DNA of 64,000 bases from Bacteroidales bacterium (GCA_021648725.1 JAKISF010000006.1:1-64000), one strand, 5' to 3'; shown: positions 38,772-46,498, counted from the stretch's first letter. A program made the numbers and translations. Notes: generated by a model not told the origin, from the letters alone.

Positions 38772-39101
38772 GTGTTGGCAGTAATTACACAAACCAATCA
38801 ATCATTTTTTCTGCTTTGGGATAATCCTCCTCTTTAATTTTAAAATTAATTGCAAAGTCAAGATAATCATCTTCTATTTTTTCAAATTGTCTGTTATCGG
38901 ACTGGAAAAATGATAATTCACAATATCCCTTACGTAATTTAACATAGCAATAATCATTGTAATACTCTTTTTTAAACAATTCTCCTCTAAAAAAAGTATT
39001 ACTATTTGTATTTTCAATTTCTCTTTTTATTGGAAATTTGCTTTGAATTTTTTTCTTTAAATCTTGAAAACCCATAATTTTAAATTAACTACTGCCAACA
39101 C
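38772..39101. repeat. 16-bp inverted repeats bracketing one small gene
   Basis: 38772-38787 and 39086-39101 are inverted copies, 15 of 16 identical, with the shared core CTGCCAACAC. The stop codon of the 96-aa gene lies within the left copy and its start is 11 bp from the right copy, so the repeats fit the gene closely, like a one-gene cassette. Confidence 0.7.
38785..39075 (-). CDS. Hypothetical protein of the inverted-repeat cassette, 96 aa
   Basis: Begins MGFQDLKKKIQSKFPIKR, then a beta-rich part with many aromatic residues (GELFKKEYYNDYCYVKLRKG) and an acidic end KIKEEDYPKAEKMIDWFV. No family recognised. It is the only gene between the inverted repeats and is separated from the rest of the provirus by a 280-bp gap, so it may be a passenger unrelated to the virus. 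Confidence 0.55.
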   Translation of the reverse strand: MGFQDLKKKIQSKFPIKREIENTNSNTFFRGELFKKEYYNDYCYVKLRKGYCELSFFQSDNRQFEKIEDDYLDFAINFKIKEEDYPKAEKMIDWFV

Positions 39102-39356
39102 TTTATATAAATAATGGCTAAGGCAGTGTTTTAACCATTAAATTTAGTGCGTGAAAGTCGCCACTATTCATATAATTTTACCGTTATACTTTTTCAAAAC
39201 CAACCTTAAAAACAAAAAATAAAAATTGAATAACTATAATAAATTCAAACATACTGTATAAATAACCAAAAGTCGGAATTACCGTAAATGTAGTTGTATA
39301 TTTGTCTTGTAACGTATTAATAAATTTAACGCCTCTAAATTTTAATTTTATTGTTT

Positions 39357-39806
39357 TCATAATTCAATCTTTTCAAGTTCATTTTTAAACATTCGTAATA
39401 TTCTCTTTTGTTCAATAATTTTTTCTTCAAGCTCTGTATCACTTTTAAAATAGACTTTCCCGGATGCTATTTGAAAAAGCTCGCTTATCAAACTTTCGTA
39501 ACTATATATATTCAGCTTATTTGCTAACTTTATAAACTCGCCGTGAACTCTTTCACTTAAATTAAAAGTTAGCTCAGGAACATCCTTTTTATCCCACTTA
39601 CTCCTATTTCTGACGGTTAAATCTAAAACCTCGTTTATATGTGCAATTTCTTTATTTAGTTTTAAAAATCTTTCTCTTTCCTGAAATGTAGCATAACGGC
39701 ATCGGCTTAAATCTTTCCAATGCTGCATATTGTCTTTATCAAACTTATACGCTTTTGCACGATAAAAATTCAATACAATATCATTATGTTCAGGTTTGAA
39801 AATCAT
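39357..39806 (-). CDS. Hypothetical early protein, 149 aa
   Basis: Helical and charged, with probable coiled coil at the C-terminus (residues 122-149) and a segment PELTFNLSERVHGEFIKLANKLN recalling small ribbon-helix-helix or relaxosome proteins, but no family can be assigned. Last gene of the early transcript, overlapping its upstream neighbour by 4 nt. Confidence 0.6.
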   Translation of the reverse strand: MIFKPEHNDIVLNFYRAKAYKFDKDNMQHWKDLSRCRYATFQERERFLKLNKEIAHINEVLDLTVRNRSKWDKKDVPELTFNLSERVHGEFIKLANKLNIYSYESLISELFQIASGKVYFKSDTELEEKIIEQKRILRMFKNELEKIEL

Positions 39807-40048
39807 TGGGTTTTTAATATCTTATTTACTACATTTATAAAACTTTCAATTGTAAAAGCATCTGCAAATCCATATATAACAGTTTCAGTTTCAGTTAACT
39901 TAATCAATAAGTTTTTCTTTAATTTGTTCTTTATTTTAATATTTCCGAAAAATATTACTTTAAAAAAACTCCTTCTGCTTTCAAATTCTTTAATGAAAAC
40001 ATTTGTTAAATCTATTGTTACCGACTTATTTCGTTTAAATAACTTCAT
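39803..40048 (-). CDS. Hypothetical early protein, 81 aa
   Basis: Small basic protein (MKLFKRNKSVTIDLTNVFIK...) with a possible alpha/beta pattern. It overlaps the Rep gene's stop by 4 nt and the next gene by 4 nt, so it is translationally coupled to both and may assist replication. No family recognised. Confidence 0.6.
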   Translation of the reverse strand: MKLFKRNKSVTIDLTNVFIKEFESRRSFFKVIFFGNIKIKNKLKKNLLIKLTETETVIYGFADAFTIESFINVVNKILKTQ

Positions 40049-41385
40049 GTCGTGAAAATTTCTGTTTGTAAGTTTATTTTTTTTGCCGGCGGAAGATGTT
40101 CATTTGTTATACTGTTTTCAAAATTTTGCTCTAAGCTGTCAAAATTTAACTCTTCGCTTGTGTTTGTAATACAATTATATATATGATTATCAAGCAACTG
40201 CTTTAAATGCGGCGTTTTTGTTATATCAAAATACATTGTTGTAATTATGTTATTTGCCGAAATTTCAAACTCATGTTTAAATCTTGCAATCTTATCTACT
40301 TTTTTTATTTCAGGAATATCATTAAAACTCTCAACATCTGAATAGGGCTTAATTTTGCTTAAAATTTGACTCTGTCCCCAAATTCTGCCTGTAACTCCTT
40401 TTTCTTTGAGTTCTTTTAATTCAGTTTGCCATTGTTTTAATTCTGCGTTTAACCGGTTCCTGTAATCTTTTAATCTTTCTTTTTCTAAAATTTCTTGTGT
40501 GTCTGAATAATCATAAATTACGGTGTCTTCTGATAAGTGAGAAATTAGATTTTTTCGGTCTTCAATATTATTTAGTAACTCGTCAATTCTTTCTGTACGT
40601 TTTGTTTTTGTTACACCTTTTGCAACATATTTAACGATGTAACCTGCAATATTTTTTACTTTATACAGTGCGTGAATGTCGGTACTGTTTGGGTTGGTCC
40701 AGTTGTTTTTTTTGTTTATTTCATACGCTTCTCGCTGTTTAGCTTCACTTCTTTTGTCGTTAGGAAAAGGCTTAAATCCTTTTTTAAAATACTTACGCAT
40801 TTTTTCGGAATACCTGTCAACATAATTAAAACCGGGTTTATTTTGTATTCGGTTCCAAACCTCTCTTATTTCTTTCCAGTGAATAAATTTATTTGTAAGT
40901 ATGTGATAATGAATATTACCATTTTCTTGTTTTTCAGCTTTCCAAATATATTGATCAACTTTCCATTTTCGGCGGAGACTGTCTAAAAAACCGCCGAGCA
41001 AACTCTTTGTTATTTCTTTATCGGTGTGAACTTGCGTAGATGACAGAGTTAAAGTGATGAATGTAAGTTTATATTTTACGCTTTTTGCTTTATGCCCCCT
41101 ACCCTCTTTTTGTATAAGTATTTCATTATCTGCAATTTGCTTACTTACTTTTTTTGCTCCTGTTATTTCTTTTGTTTTGGCTAAATAAATCATATTATTA
41201 ACAGCCCGAAGTAATCTTTTTCTTGCATTATCGGATAAATCATTATATTTTTTCTCTCTGTTTTCAAGATTTTTAAAGCTTTCTAACTGTTTTTCCGAAA
41301 AACTTAACCACTCTACACGCTCATATAATGTAATTTTATCGGGAGATAAAGAATAAGAGGGTATTTTTACAAAATCTGCGGACAT
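40045..41385 (-). CDS. rep: Rolling-circle replication initiator (HUH endonuclease Rep)
   Basis: 446 aa from the ATG at 41385 (a longer frame from 41424 adds a hydrophobic 13-residue stretch and is less likely). Motif I is the strand TFITLTLSSTQVHTD (about residues 108-122); motif II is the HUH pair in GNIHYHILTNKF, His159 and His161; motif III is AGYIVKYVAKG with the nucleophile Tyr249 and Lys252 (YxxK). This is the single-Tyr Rep layout of phage G2P/ORF2-like initiators, which nick one strand and prime copying by the host polymerase. It implies a circular single-stranded or rolling-circle intermediate. Residues after 270 are helical and unassigned. Confidence 0.88.
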   Translation of the reverse strand: MSADFVKIPSYSLSPDKITLYERVEWLSFSEKQLESFKNLENREKKYNDLSDNARKRLLRAVNNMIYLAKTKEITGAKKVSKQIADNEILIQKEGRGHKAKSVKYKLTFITLTLSSTQVHTDKEITKSLLGGFLDSLRRKWKVDQYIWKAEKQENGNIHYHILTNKFIHWKEIREVWNRIQNKPGFNYVDRYSEKMRKYFKKGFKPFPNDKRSEAKQREAYEINKKNNWTNPNSTDIHALYKVKNIAGYIVKYVAKGVTKTKRTERIDELLNNIEDRKNLISHLSEDTVIYDYSDTQEILEKERLKDYRNRLNAELKQWQTELKELKEKGVTGRIWGQSQILSKIKPYSDVESFNDIPEIKKVDKIARFKHEFEISANNIITTMYFDITKTPHLKQLLDNHIYNCITNTSEELNFDSLEQNFENSITNEHLPPAKKINLQTEIFTT

Positions 41386-41476
41386 GTAAATAATAATTAT
41401 TAGTATGTAGTTGAATATTTTCATTTGTTCGGAGCTGTTTTTTTGCTTTTTAATGTTTTCAATTTTTATAAGAAAA

Positions 41477-41590
41477 TTAAAAACGGTTTTTTACTTCTTC
41501 ATAAATCTTAGCTTTTATTAATAAATACAGTTCTTTGCTCATATTTCTACTATTATACCTTGCTGAGTTATGGGATTGAAGATAAACCAA
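41477..41590 (-). CDS. Possible small ORF upstream of rep, 37 aa
   Basis: A TTG-started frame ending MSKELYLLIKAKIYEEVKNRF lies 12 nt after the ASCH gene's stop. An internal ATG would give 21 aa. The 217-bp gap before rep has no other gene, and a replication origin or rep leader could equally explain it. Confidence 0.3.
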   Translation of the reverse strand: MVYLQSHNSARYNSRNMSKELYLLIKAKIYEEVKNRF

Positions 41591-41602
41591 TAGGTGTCAG
41601 CT

Positions 41603-42034
41603 TCAGAATTGCAATATTTGTTGTTTAGGCGTTAAGGCTTGTAACAGGATGTTTTCGTCAATATACATATAGCTTTGCGGCGGTGTAATGTTTAATTTTC
41701 TCATTACATTTAGTTTTATAGGGCGTTTAATTTTGTAAACCTTGTTAAAAAGAAGATAAAATAATGCGTTTTTTTGAGCTGAATAGCTTATAAGCTCTTT
41801 TGAGCTTAATCCGGTGCCGTTTAATGTTGCGTTTCTTAAAGCCTTTGTTTCTATGTTTAAAACACAATCGAGCTCGGCTTTAATTTCTATTTGTTGTGTT
41901 TGGGTGTTATAAACGTAAACTGTGTTATTAAAGGGTTGTTTCGGTCTGTTTTTACGCACCTCAATATCTTTCTCGCCTTTTTTGTACATTTCACAGTATT
42001 TGCCGTGTACGCTTATTAATAATACTTTTTTCAT
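41603..42034 (-). CDS. ASCH/PUA-like domain protein
   Basis: 143 aa. The N-terminus MKKVLLISVHGKYCEMYKKG followed by EKDIEVRKNRP is the start of an ASCH domain (usually SI+PKYAE+I..GEKT+ELRK..P), a PUA-like fold that binds RNA or modified bases. The C-terminal LNITPPQSYMYI also fits. Phages use such domains in nucleotide- or RNA-directed functions; the exact role is unknown. It starts the rep-proximal part of the early operon. Confidence 0.75.
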   Translation of the reverse strand: MKKVLLISVHGKYCEMYKKGEKDIEVRKNRPKQPFNNTVYVYNTQTQQIEIKAELDCVLNIETKALRNATLNGTGLSSKELISYSAQKNALFYLLFNKVYKIKRPIKLNVMRKLNITPPQSYMYIDENILLQALTPKQQILQF

Positions 42035-42054
42035 TTTGTATCGGGGTTTAAAGT

Positions 42055-42315
42055 TTAAAAAAGTTCTGTTTGACTTTCTTTTTCATAAAAGTTAATAATA
42101 GCTTTTCGCATTTTTTGTAAAATGCTTATTTGACAATCAACGGCTTTTAGTTGTAAAATCTTAATATCATCAGCGTTTTGAGTAACTAATATTCCGTGTG
42201 CAGCGTGCAGAGAAGGAAGAGAGTACTGAAAAGCTCCTTTAATTTTAGGGACTATATAAATAGTCTCGTTTGTTTTAGGATTTATTATAAAAACATTGTT
42301 CGTTTCTTTTGTCAT
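42055..42315 (-). CDS. Hypothetical early protein, 86 aa
   Basis: An N-terminal beta hairpin (NVFIINPKTNETIYIVPKI) leads into helices (SILQKMRKAIINFYEKE). No family recognised. It sits in a tightly packed run of minus-strand genes, 12-20 nt from its neighbours. Confidence 0.55.
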   Translation of the reverse strand: MTKETNNVFIINPKTNETIYIVPKIKGAFQYSLPSLHAAHGILVTQNADDIKILQLKAVDCQISILQKMRKAIINFYEKESQTELF

Positions 42316-42327
42316 ATTATTGTCTTA

Positions 42328-42708
42328 TTATGCTAATACATTCAGTTTTTCAAACAGGATTAATCGCTGCTGTTTTAAAACATCTAATCGTAATTTTAAA
42401 GAGTTCATATATCCGGTAAAAAGTCCTGTGTCTATTTTTAAGTATTGCGGAATAAAAATAGAGTTTTCTATAGTCTCAGAAAGTTCAATATGCTCACTAA
42501 TATAGCTTTGCGTTTTAGAGTTGAGCCTCTTTAATTCGTTAAAAATTTCAAGTTTCCATTTTTTAAGCTCTTTGTCTTCCGGATATTCTTTTACCTGAAT
42601 ATTAACATTAAAAAGTAAGGATAACAGGTTGTGAGATTCTAATAATAAAACCAAAAATTCAGATGTTCTTTTGTCTTTATATCTGTGATTATAGTTGCTC
42701 ATGTTCAA
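42328..42708 (-). CDS. Hypothetical early protein, 126 aa
   Basis: Almost wholly helical with leucine-rich repeats of charged residues (LLLESHNLLSLLFNVN, LRLDVLKQQRLILFEKLNVLA). Probably a small coiled-coil or helical-bundle protein. It overlaps the upstream gene by 20 nt. No known family. Confidence 0.55.
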   Translation of the reverse strand: MNMSNYNHRYKDKRTSEFLVLLLESHNLLSLLFNVNIQVKEYPEDKELKKWKLEIFNELKRLNSKTQSYISEHIELSETIENSIFIPQYLKIDTGLFTGYMNSLKLRLDVLKQQRLILFEKLNVLA

Positions 42709-43105
42709 TGCTTAGTTGAGTTCCTTCCGGAGAATATTGTTTTTTTGCAACTTCAAACGGCATTTTTCGTATTTCAAATAAAAAGCGGTGCAATTGCTTT
42801 ATTTTGCCTATAGCTCTTACAACTTCCGCTGTGTCGTCTGTAGTAGGTTCGTTTACCGGGCTTAAAATTGTTATTGAATTAAAGCCTAATATTCTTTTAA
42901 TTTTTAGTGTTTGCCTGAAGTCCTTTTTGTTTTCAACAAAAAACTTATATTTCTGATTTTCGGATTTTTCGGCGTGAACAGATATTTTATAGTGCTTGTT
43001 AAAAAAACTATATGTATGGATTCTTTCAAATAACATACTCAGGGTTTCCATATAATCAAAGCTTGCATGTGCATATCTGTCATTAAAGATTTTTTTTAAG
43101 TCCAT
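42689..43105 (-). CDS. Hypothetical early protein, 138 aa
   Basis: Alpha/beta composition with a middle strand pair (YKISVHAEKSENQKYKFFVEN, IKRILGFNSITILSP) and helices at both ends. It overlaps its neighbours on both sides (20 and 10 nt), as usual in this block. No family recognised. Confidence 0.55.
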   Translation of the reverse strand: MDLKKIFNDRYAHASFDYMETLSMLFERIHTYSFFNKHYKISVHAEKSENQKYKFFVENKKDFRQTLKIKRILGFNSITILSPVNEPTTDDTAEVVRAIGKIKQLHRFLFEIRKMPFEVAKKQYSPEGTQLSIEHEQL

Positions 43106-43362
43106 GTTTCTGCGTTTAGTTTTCGTTCGAGTTCTCTTTTTTGTTGCAATATTTTTTTTAAAGCTTTGTGTTCTTTTTCAATTTTGTAGAGCCGGTTAAG
43201 TTCGGTTCCTGTTAAAAATAAATAGTCCTCTACCGTTTTATAAATTGCCGTTGTATTGTTACTTGTTTTGTGAAGCTTTTTAAGCTCGGGCAATGCGTCT
43301 GTTATTTCGTTGTTTCGGTTCAGCGTGAAGGCTCCGGCGGGTTTTGTTTGTGTGTTACTCAT
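43096..43362 (-). CDS. Hypothetical early protein, 88 aa, coiled coil
   Basis: The C-terminal half (KIEKEHKALKKILQQKRELERKLN) is a strong coiled coil; the N-terminal third is Asn/Thr-rich and likely flexible. Overlaps both neighbours by 8-10 nt. Confidence 0.55.
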   Translation of the reverse strand: MSNTQTKPAGAFTLNRNNEITDALPELKKLHKTSNNTTAIYKTVEDYLFLTGTELNRLYKIEKEHKALKKILQQKRELERKLNAETWT

Positions 43363-43747
43363 AAAACCAATTTTTAAGTTTGTTAATAAATTTTTTGTCC
43401 TCGGCTTTATCTTCTTTAAGGTCGCTTAGTTTTCGGTAAATAATTATTTGTCCTTTTTTTAAGCTGTCGAGGTTGTACAGGATTGTTTGATTACCAATTT
43501 TAAGGCTGTCAATATTGAGGTTTTGAATTTTGTCGTTGCTCAGAAGAGTGTCAATTTTAAAGCTGTTTCTGTCGAGTTTAAAGTTTAAAGTATCAATTTC
43601 GGCTCTGAATTCTTTTTTATAATCTCGAAATTCGTTTCGGCTCAGAGAACCGCCGTTTTTAAAATTGTTTTTCCAAAGGGAAAATGCAGCGGCAATTCCT
43701 ATTAATAATATTATTGACTTCCAAATATTAAAATTCATTTTTTTCAT
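43355..43747 (-). CDS. Membrane-anchored coiled-coil protein, 130 aa
   Basis: One transmembrane helix near the N-terminus (about residues 10-26, IILLIGIAAAFSLW) followed by a long segment with regular LD-K spacing (IDTLLSNDKIQNLNIDSLKIGNQ ...), typical of a beta-helical or coiled stalk. No family. Membrane topology is unusual for a replication block and may link replication to the envelope. Confidence 0.55.
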   Translation of the reverse strand: MKKMNFNIWKSIILLIGIAAAFSLWKNNFKNGGSLSRNEFRDYKKEFRAEIDTLNFKLDRNSFKIDTLLSNDKIQNLNIDSLKIGNQTILYNLDSLKKGQIIIYRKLSDLKEDKAEDKKFINKLKNWFYE

Positions 43748-43910
43748 TTAAGGTTATGTATGATTTGTGAAATGTTATCTTATTTTTAACCACAACGAGC
43801 GGATATTTTATTTTATAAATTTCATGTGTTTTTGATTCCTTAATTTTTTGAATTGACGTAAAAAAGTTTTTACGGTTCATATTGTCTAATATTTCAAATC
43901 GTTTAGTCAT
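43728..43910 (-). CDS. Hypothetical early protein, 60 aa
   Basis: Start taken at the ATG at 43910 (MTKRFEILDNMNRKNFF); a frame starting at 43928 adds six residues. Basic, beta-prone C-terminus (KYPLVVVKNKITFHKSYITL). Overlaps the next gene by 20 nt. No family. Confidence 0.45.
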   Translation of the reverse strand: MTKRFEILDNMNRKNFFTSIQKIKESKTHEIYKIKYPLVVVKNKITFHKSYITLNEKNEF

Positions 43911-43952
43911 GGTTAAAGAAATTATCATTGCATTGCCGAAATTTTCAATTAT

Positions 43953-44357
43953 TTAAGACTCTATAAAGGGGTTCGGTCTTTCAAAAAAAGGTTTCAACTT
44001 AAAATCGCAAATATTAGCCGCCTGTATGTCGGTACTGTTTGGGGTTTCCCTTCCGCTTTTGAGAACATACCAAAAAGGATGTTTATTAATTACGGCATTC
44101 CACATATTGCGTAAAATGTTATAGTGTATAAATTTATTTATAAGGACGTGAAAAATAATATTGCCTTTGTCGTTTTTGTGACTTTTCCACATTACGGCAT
44201 GTATGTTTTGCTCTTTTTTTAAGGTTTCAAAAAAATCAAATAAAAGTTTTTCTTTTATGTCTTCATCGGTGTGAACTTGTTTTGCCGGAAGTATTAAGGT
44301 TAGCAAGGTCGGGTTGATAATCTCACATTCGGAATAGTTTGTTATATTTGAATTCAT
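43953..44357 (-). CDS. Truncated Rep paralogue without the catalytic residues
   Basis: 134 aa aligning to the first 250 residues of the Rep at 40045-41385: shared QVHTD in motif I, then WK, GNI, HxLxNKFIH, an R-x-x-WN pattern and PNSTDI. In motif II the HYH of Rep is replaced by IFH (residues 68-70), removing the first metal-binding His; the protein stops before the YxxK motif, so the nucleophile is missing. It could still bind DNA or form dimers with Rep, for example to limit copy number. It is intact as a reading frame, which argues against simple decay. Confidence 0.8.
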   Translation of the reverse strand: MNSNITNYSECEIINPTLLTLILPAKQVHTDEDIKEKLLFDFFETLKKEQNIHAVMWKSHKNDKGNIIFHVLINKFIHYNILRNMWNAVINKHPFWYVLKSGRETPNSTDIQAANICDFKLKPFFERPNPFIES

Positions 44358-44375
44358 TTTTTAAAATTTATAGTT

Positions 44376-44606
44376 ATGATTAATTCAGATTTATTACAAA
44401 AATTTAAAAATGATGTACACTTAAAAGGGCTTTATGTTGGTTTTTCGGAAGTCTTGAAACAGCATGAAAACAGAATTGATATGCTTGATGAAATTTCAGA
44501 CCTGCAAAACGATGTTGACAATTATTTAAAAGAAAGTTTTAATACTGAAACATTTAACTTTGAAATGTCGGCACAAAGTTTTTTAGATTTCATTTTCTCC
44601 GACTAA
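44376..44606 (+). CDS. Hypothetical plus-strand protein, 76 aa
   Basis: Acidic and helical (MINSDLLQKFKNDVH ... ESFNTETFNFEMSAQSFLDFIFSD), starting 18 bp from the divergent Rep-paralogue start and overlapping the convergent gene's 3' end by 24 nt. Its orientation joins it to the plus-strand regulator genes. It could be a small immunity or anti-repressor protein; no family recognised. Confidence 0.5.
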   Translation: MINSDLLQKFKNDVHLKGLYVGFSEVLKQHENRIDMLDEISDLQNDVDNYLKESFNTETFNFEMSAQSFLDFIFSD

Positions 44607-44867
44607 CTCATGTTCGGGAAAAAGGCTTTTTAACAAAATTTCAACTCCTTCACGTTCTGAAATTATATTTACGATTTCTTTTTTTTCGGGCATGGAAAAA
44701 GATTTTTTTCTTTTCTTACTTCTCAGCGTTGCCTCCTTGTTTAGCTCTAATCTTTCGAGCAATTCTTTTTTAAACTCTCGTAAAAACTTCCAGCCTTTTT
44801 CTTTTTGGAGATTCCAATACTCGTTAAATGTAAGTTCTGTTTTACTTTTGGGCTTGTTTTCGTTCAT
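44583..44867 (-). CDS. Hypothetical protein, 94 aa
   Basis: Start taken at the ATG at 44867 (MNENKPKSKTELTFNEYW); the frame extends to 44948 but the added residues are less natural and would cover the divergent promoter region. Charged, helical, with a basic patch (TLRSKKRKKSFSMPEKK). It probably begins the early operon and diverges from the regulator gene. Confidence 0.5.
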   Translation of the reverse strand: MNENKPKSKTELTFNEYWNLQKEKGWKFLREFKKELLERLELNKEATLRSKKRKKSFSMPEKKEIVNIISEREGVEILLKSLFPEHELVGENEI

Positions 44868-44988
44868 TTGTCTTGTTTTTGTAATTTGTTTTATGTATTT
44901 TGTGTTACAAAGATTAAACAATTCATTTAATAAAACAAATATATTCACTTCTTTTTGTAAATATTTTCAGTTATGAAATCTTATTAAG

Positions 44989-45318
44989 ATGAATACTAAC
45001 AAGATAGAAGATATACGAAAGGTTAAAAAAATTACAATAGATGAAGTTTGTAAAAAGGTGGGGATTACAAAGAATACATATATAAATCTTAGACGTAGCG
45101 GAGATTTTAGAGTAAGCCATTTGGAAAGTATTGCAGAACTATTTAAAATTGATATTTGTATTTTTTTTAAAGAAAGTCACAATTATATTGACCAAATAAA
45201 TGAAAAACCCCCAGTTTACGAAAATCACAATTCAGAATATGAAAAGGAAATATCTTATTTAAAGCAATTGCTGAAAGAAAAAGATAAGGTTATTGAGCTT
45301 TTGAAAAAAACAAAATGA
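44989..45318 (+). CDS. Cro/CI-type (XRE) transcriptional regulator
   Basis: 109 aa. The N-terminal helix-turn-helix is clear: ITIDEVCKKVGITKNTYINL (about residues 16-35) followed by FRVSHLESIAELFKIDI (about 41-57), the usual XRE scaffold. A C-terminal helix with KQLLKEKDKVIELLKK (about 91-106) suggests dimerisation by coiled coil. It is encoded against the early genes, so it is the probable repressor of the provirus. The downstream gene overlaps by 4 nt. Confidence 0.85.
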   Translation: MNTNKIEDIRKVKKITIDEVCKKVGITKNTYINLRRSGDFRVSHLESIAELFKIDICIFFKESHNYIDQINEKPPVYENHNSEYEKEISYLKQLLKEKDKVIELLKKTK

Positions 45319-45671
45319 CTAAAGAATTTATAACAAATATAAACAACAATATAATATTTGCGGGTATAGGAATTTTTATGCTGTTTTGGAGCGGATTAAA
45401 TTTTATCGTAAGTTTGTTGCTTAGTAAAAATAGTTTTACAAAAAACAAATTCATTGAACTTATGGCAAATTCAGTAAAAAAAATTAGTGTAATAATCGGT
45501 TTTATATTGCCGATTGTTTTTATTGTTATTTCGTTTATGTATTGGAACGGCTTAAAATTTTGGATTGCTCAGGGAGTTTCGTGGCTTACGCTTATTAACT
45601 TTTTTGTTTTCTCAAAAATGTTTAAACAGTTGCAGGGTATGCCCTCGCTTGAAGATTTAAAGAAGAAATAA
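45315..45671 (+). CDS. Membrane protein coupled to the regulator, 118 aa
   Basis: Three probable transmembrane helices (about residues 10-34, 53-75 and 82-100) and a short basic tail. It overlaps the regulator's stop codon (ATGA), so it is made together with it. It may be a lysogenic membrane protein such as a superinfection-exclusion factor, which is inference. Confidence 0.6.
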   Translation: MTKEFITNINNNIIFAGIGIFMLFWSGLNFIVSLLLSKNSFTKNKFIELMANSVKKISVIIGFILPIVFIVISFMYWNGLKFWIAQGVSWLTLINFFVFSKMFKQLQGMPSLEDLKKK

Positions 45672-45700
45672 AAAGCCCGACATTTTGCCGGGCTGTTTGT
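45671..45700. terminator. Terminator between the plus-strand regulator unit and the late block
   Basis: AGCCCG / CGGGCT hairpin with a T-rich tail after the 118-aa membrane gene. The first 24 bp (45671-45694) are identical to 57223-57246, where a second terminator stands at the other end of the block. Confidence 0.85.
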
Positions 45701-45728
45701 TATTATAATATCGACACTCTGCATAAAA

Positions 45729-45974
45729 TTATACAGTTTCTTTTACATCTAACTTAATCTTAATTTTTTTAACAAAAGGCAAATCCGGAATATTGTTTTT
45801 TCCTTTCGGAAAATCGAACTCAAAAAGACCGGCAATATCCTTTGCATTCTTTAAAATATCCTTATATGTAGGAGAATAACCGAATAAACCGTTATATTCG
45901 GTACTCACAATAAAATATCCCTTACTTTCTTTATATACATTAAATTCAAAAACCATAAGACTATTTTTTTTCAA
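45729..45974 (-). CDS. HicB-like antitoxin
   Basis: 81 aa with the HicB-type half-RNase-H strand (VFEFNVYKESKGYFIVSTEYNGLFGYSPTYKDILKNAKDIA) in which the N-terminal sheet is followed by the E/G-rich turn and helix of HicB. No DNA-binding tail is visible. It overlaps the HicA gene's 3' end by 14 nt. Confidence 0.7.
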   Translation of the reverse strand: MKKNSLMVFEFNVYKESKGYFIVSTEYNGLFGYSPTYKDILKNAKDIAGLFEFDFPKGKNNIPDLPFVKKIKIKLDVKETV

Positions 45975-46497
45975 CTTCAGAAACCTTTTCTTTTATAGCA
46001 TTATACGTGCCTATCTTTAACGGTTTATTTCCGTGAACCGGAATAATAATACTTTTTTCGTTTTTTACAAATTTTTGATGACTGCCGCCTTTTGTTTTAA
46101 CATGTTCCCAACCGTTTTTTTTAAGCATAGCAATAACCTCTTTTCCGCTCATTTGCTTTTTCCAACGGTAACCGCTTTTCCCCTCTAAACCTTTAAGCTC
46201 GGTTTCGGTTTGCTTTGCAATATTACGACATTCGCAAAAAGAAAACAAATTATTATTTCGTTTTTTAAGCTCTTCGTAAATATATTGTTCTTTAGAATTT
46301 AATATAACCGGCTTTAAATGCGGGCTTTTATCAACGGTGCAAAATGCTTTTTTAAGCTCGGCAAGTTCTTCGGGCGTGTAAGGATCATTTGTTTTTCCGG
46401 TGCCGTTTGGTGCCGATGGTGTGCCGGGCTGTTTTTTTAAAACGGCTTTTGTTCCGAAAAATAAAGCTCCGTAAAGTATGATGCGGCTGAGGTTCAT
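45961..46497 (-). CDS. Membrane-anchored N-terminal domain fused to a HicA toxin domain
   Basis: 178 aa. Residues 1-20 form a membrane anchor (LSRIILYGALFFGTKAVLKK); 25-112 are an unassigned charged domain with two Cys (SFCECRN); 116-178 are a HicA mRNA interferase domain with the catalytic His140 in KGGSHQKF and the strand SIIIPVHG. An internal ATG at 46150-46152 would produce a normal 63-aa HicA, so both a fusion and a free toxin may be made. Free HicA degrades mRNA; the anchored form lies in a virion operon. The antitoxin follows directly. Confidence 0.75.
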   Translation of the reverse strand: MNLSRIILYGALFFGTKAVLKKQPGTPSAPNGTGKTNDPYTPEELAELKKAFCTVDKSPHLKPVILNSKEQYIYEELKKRNNNLFSFCECRNIAKQTETELKGLEGKSGYRWKKQMSGKEVIAMLKKNGWEHVKTKGGSHQKFVKNEKSIIIPVHGNKPLKIGTYNAIKEKVSEVEKK

Positions 46498-46498
46498 T

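Noticed and set aside
38785-39101. The inverted-repeat cassette as an insertion sequence
   Set aside because: The enclosed 96-aa protein has no transposase motif and no target-site duplication is visible outside the repeats.
46380-46420. A Walker A-like A-x4-GKT in the linker of the HicA fusion protein (PNGTGKT)
   Set aside because: It lies in a low-complexity linker after the membrane anchor, with no Walker B or fold around it, so it is not evidence of a packaging ATPase.
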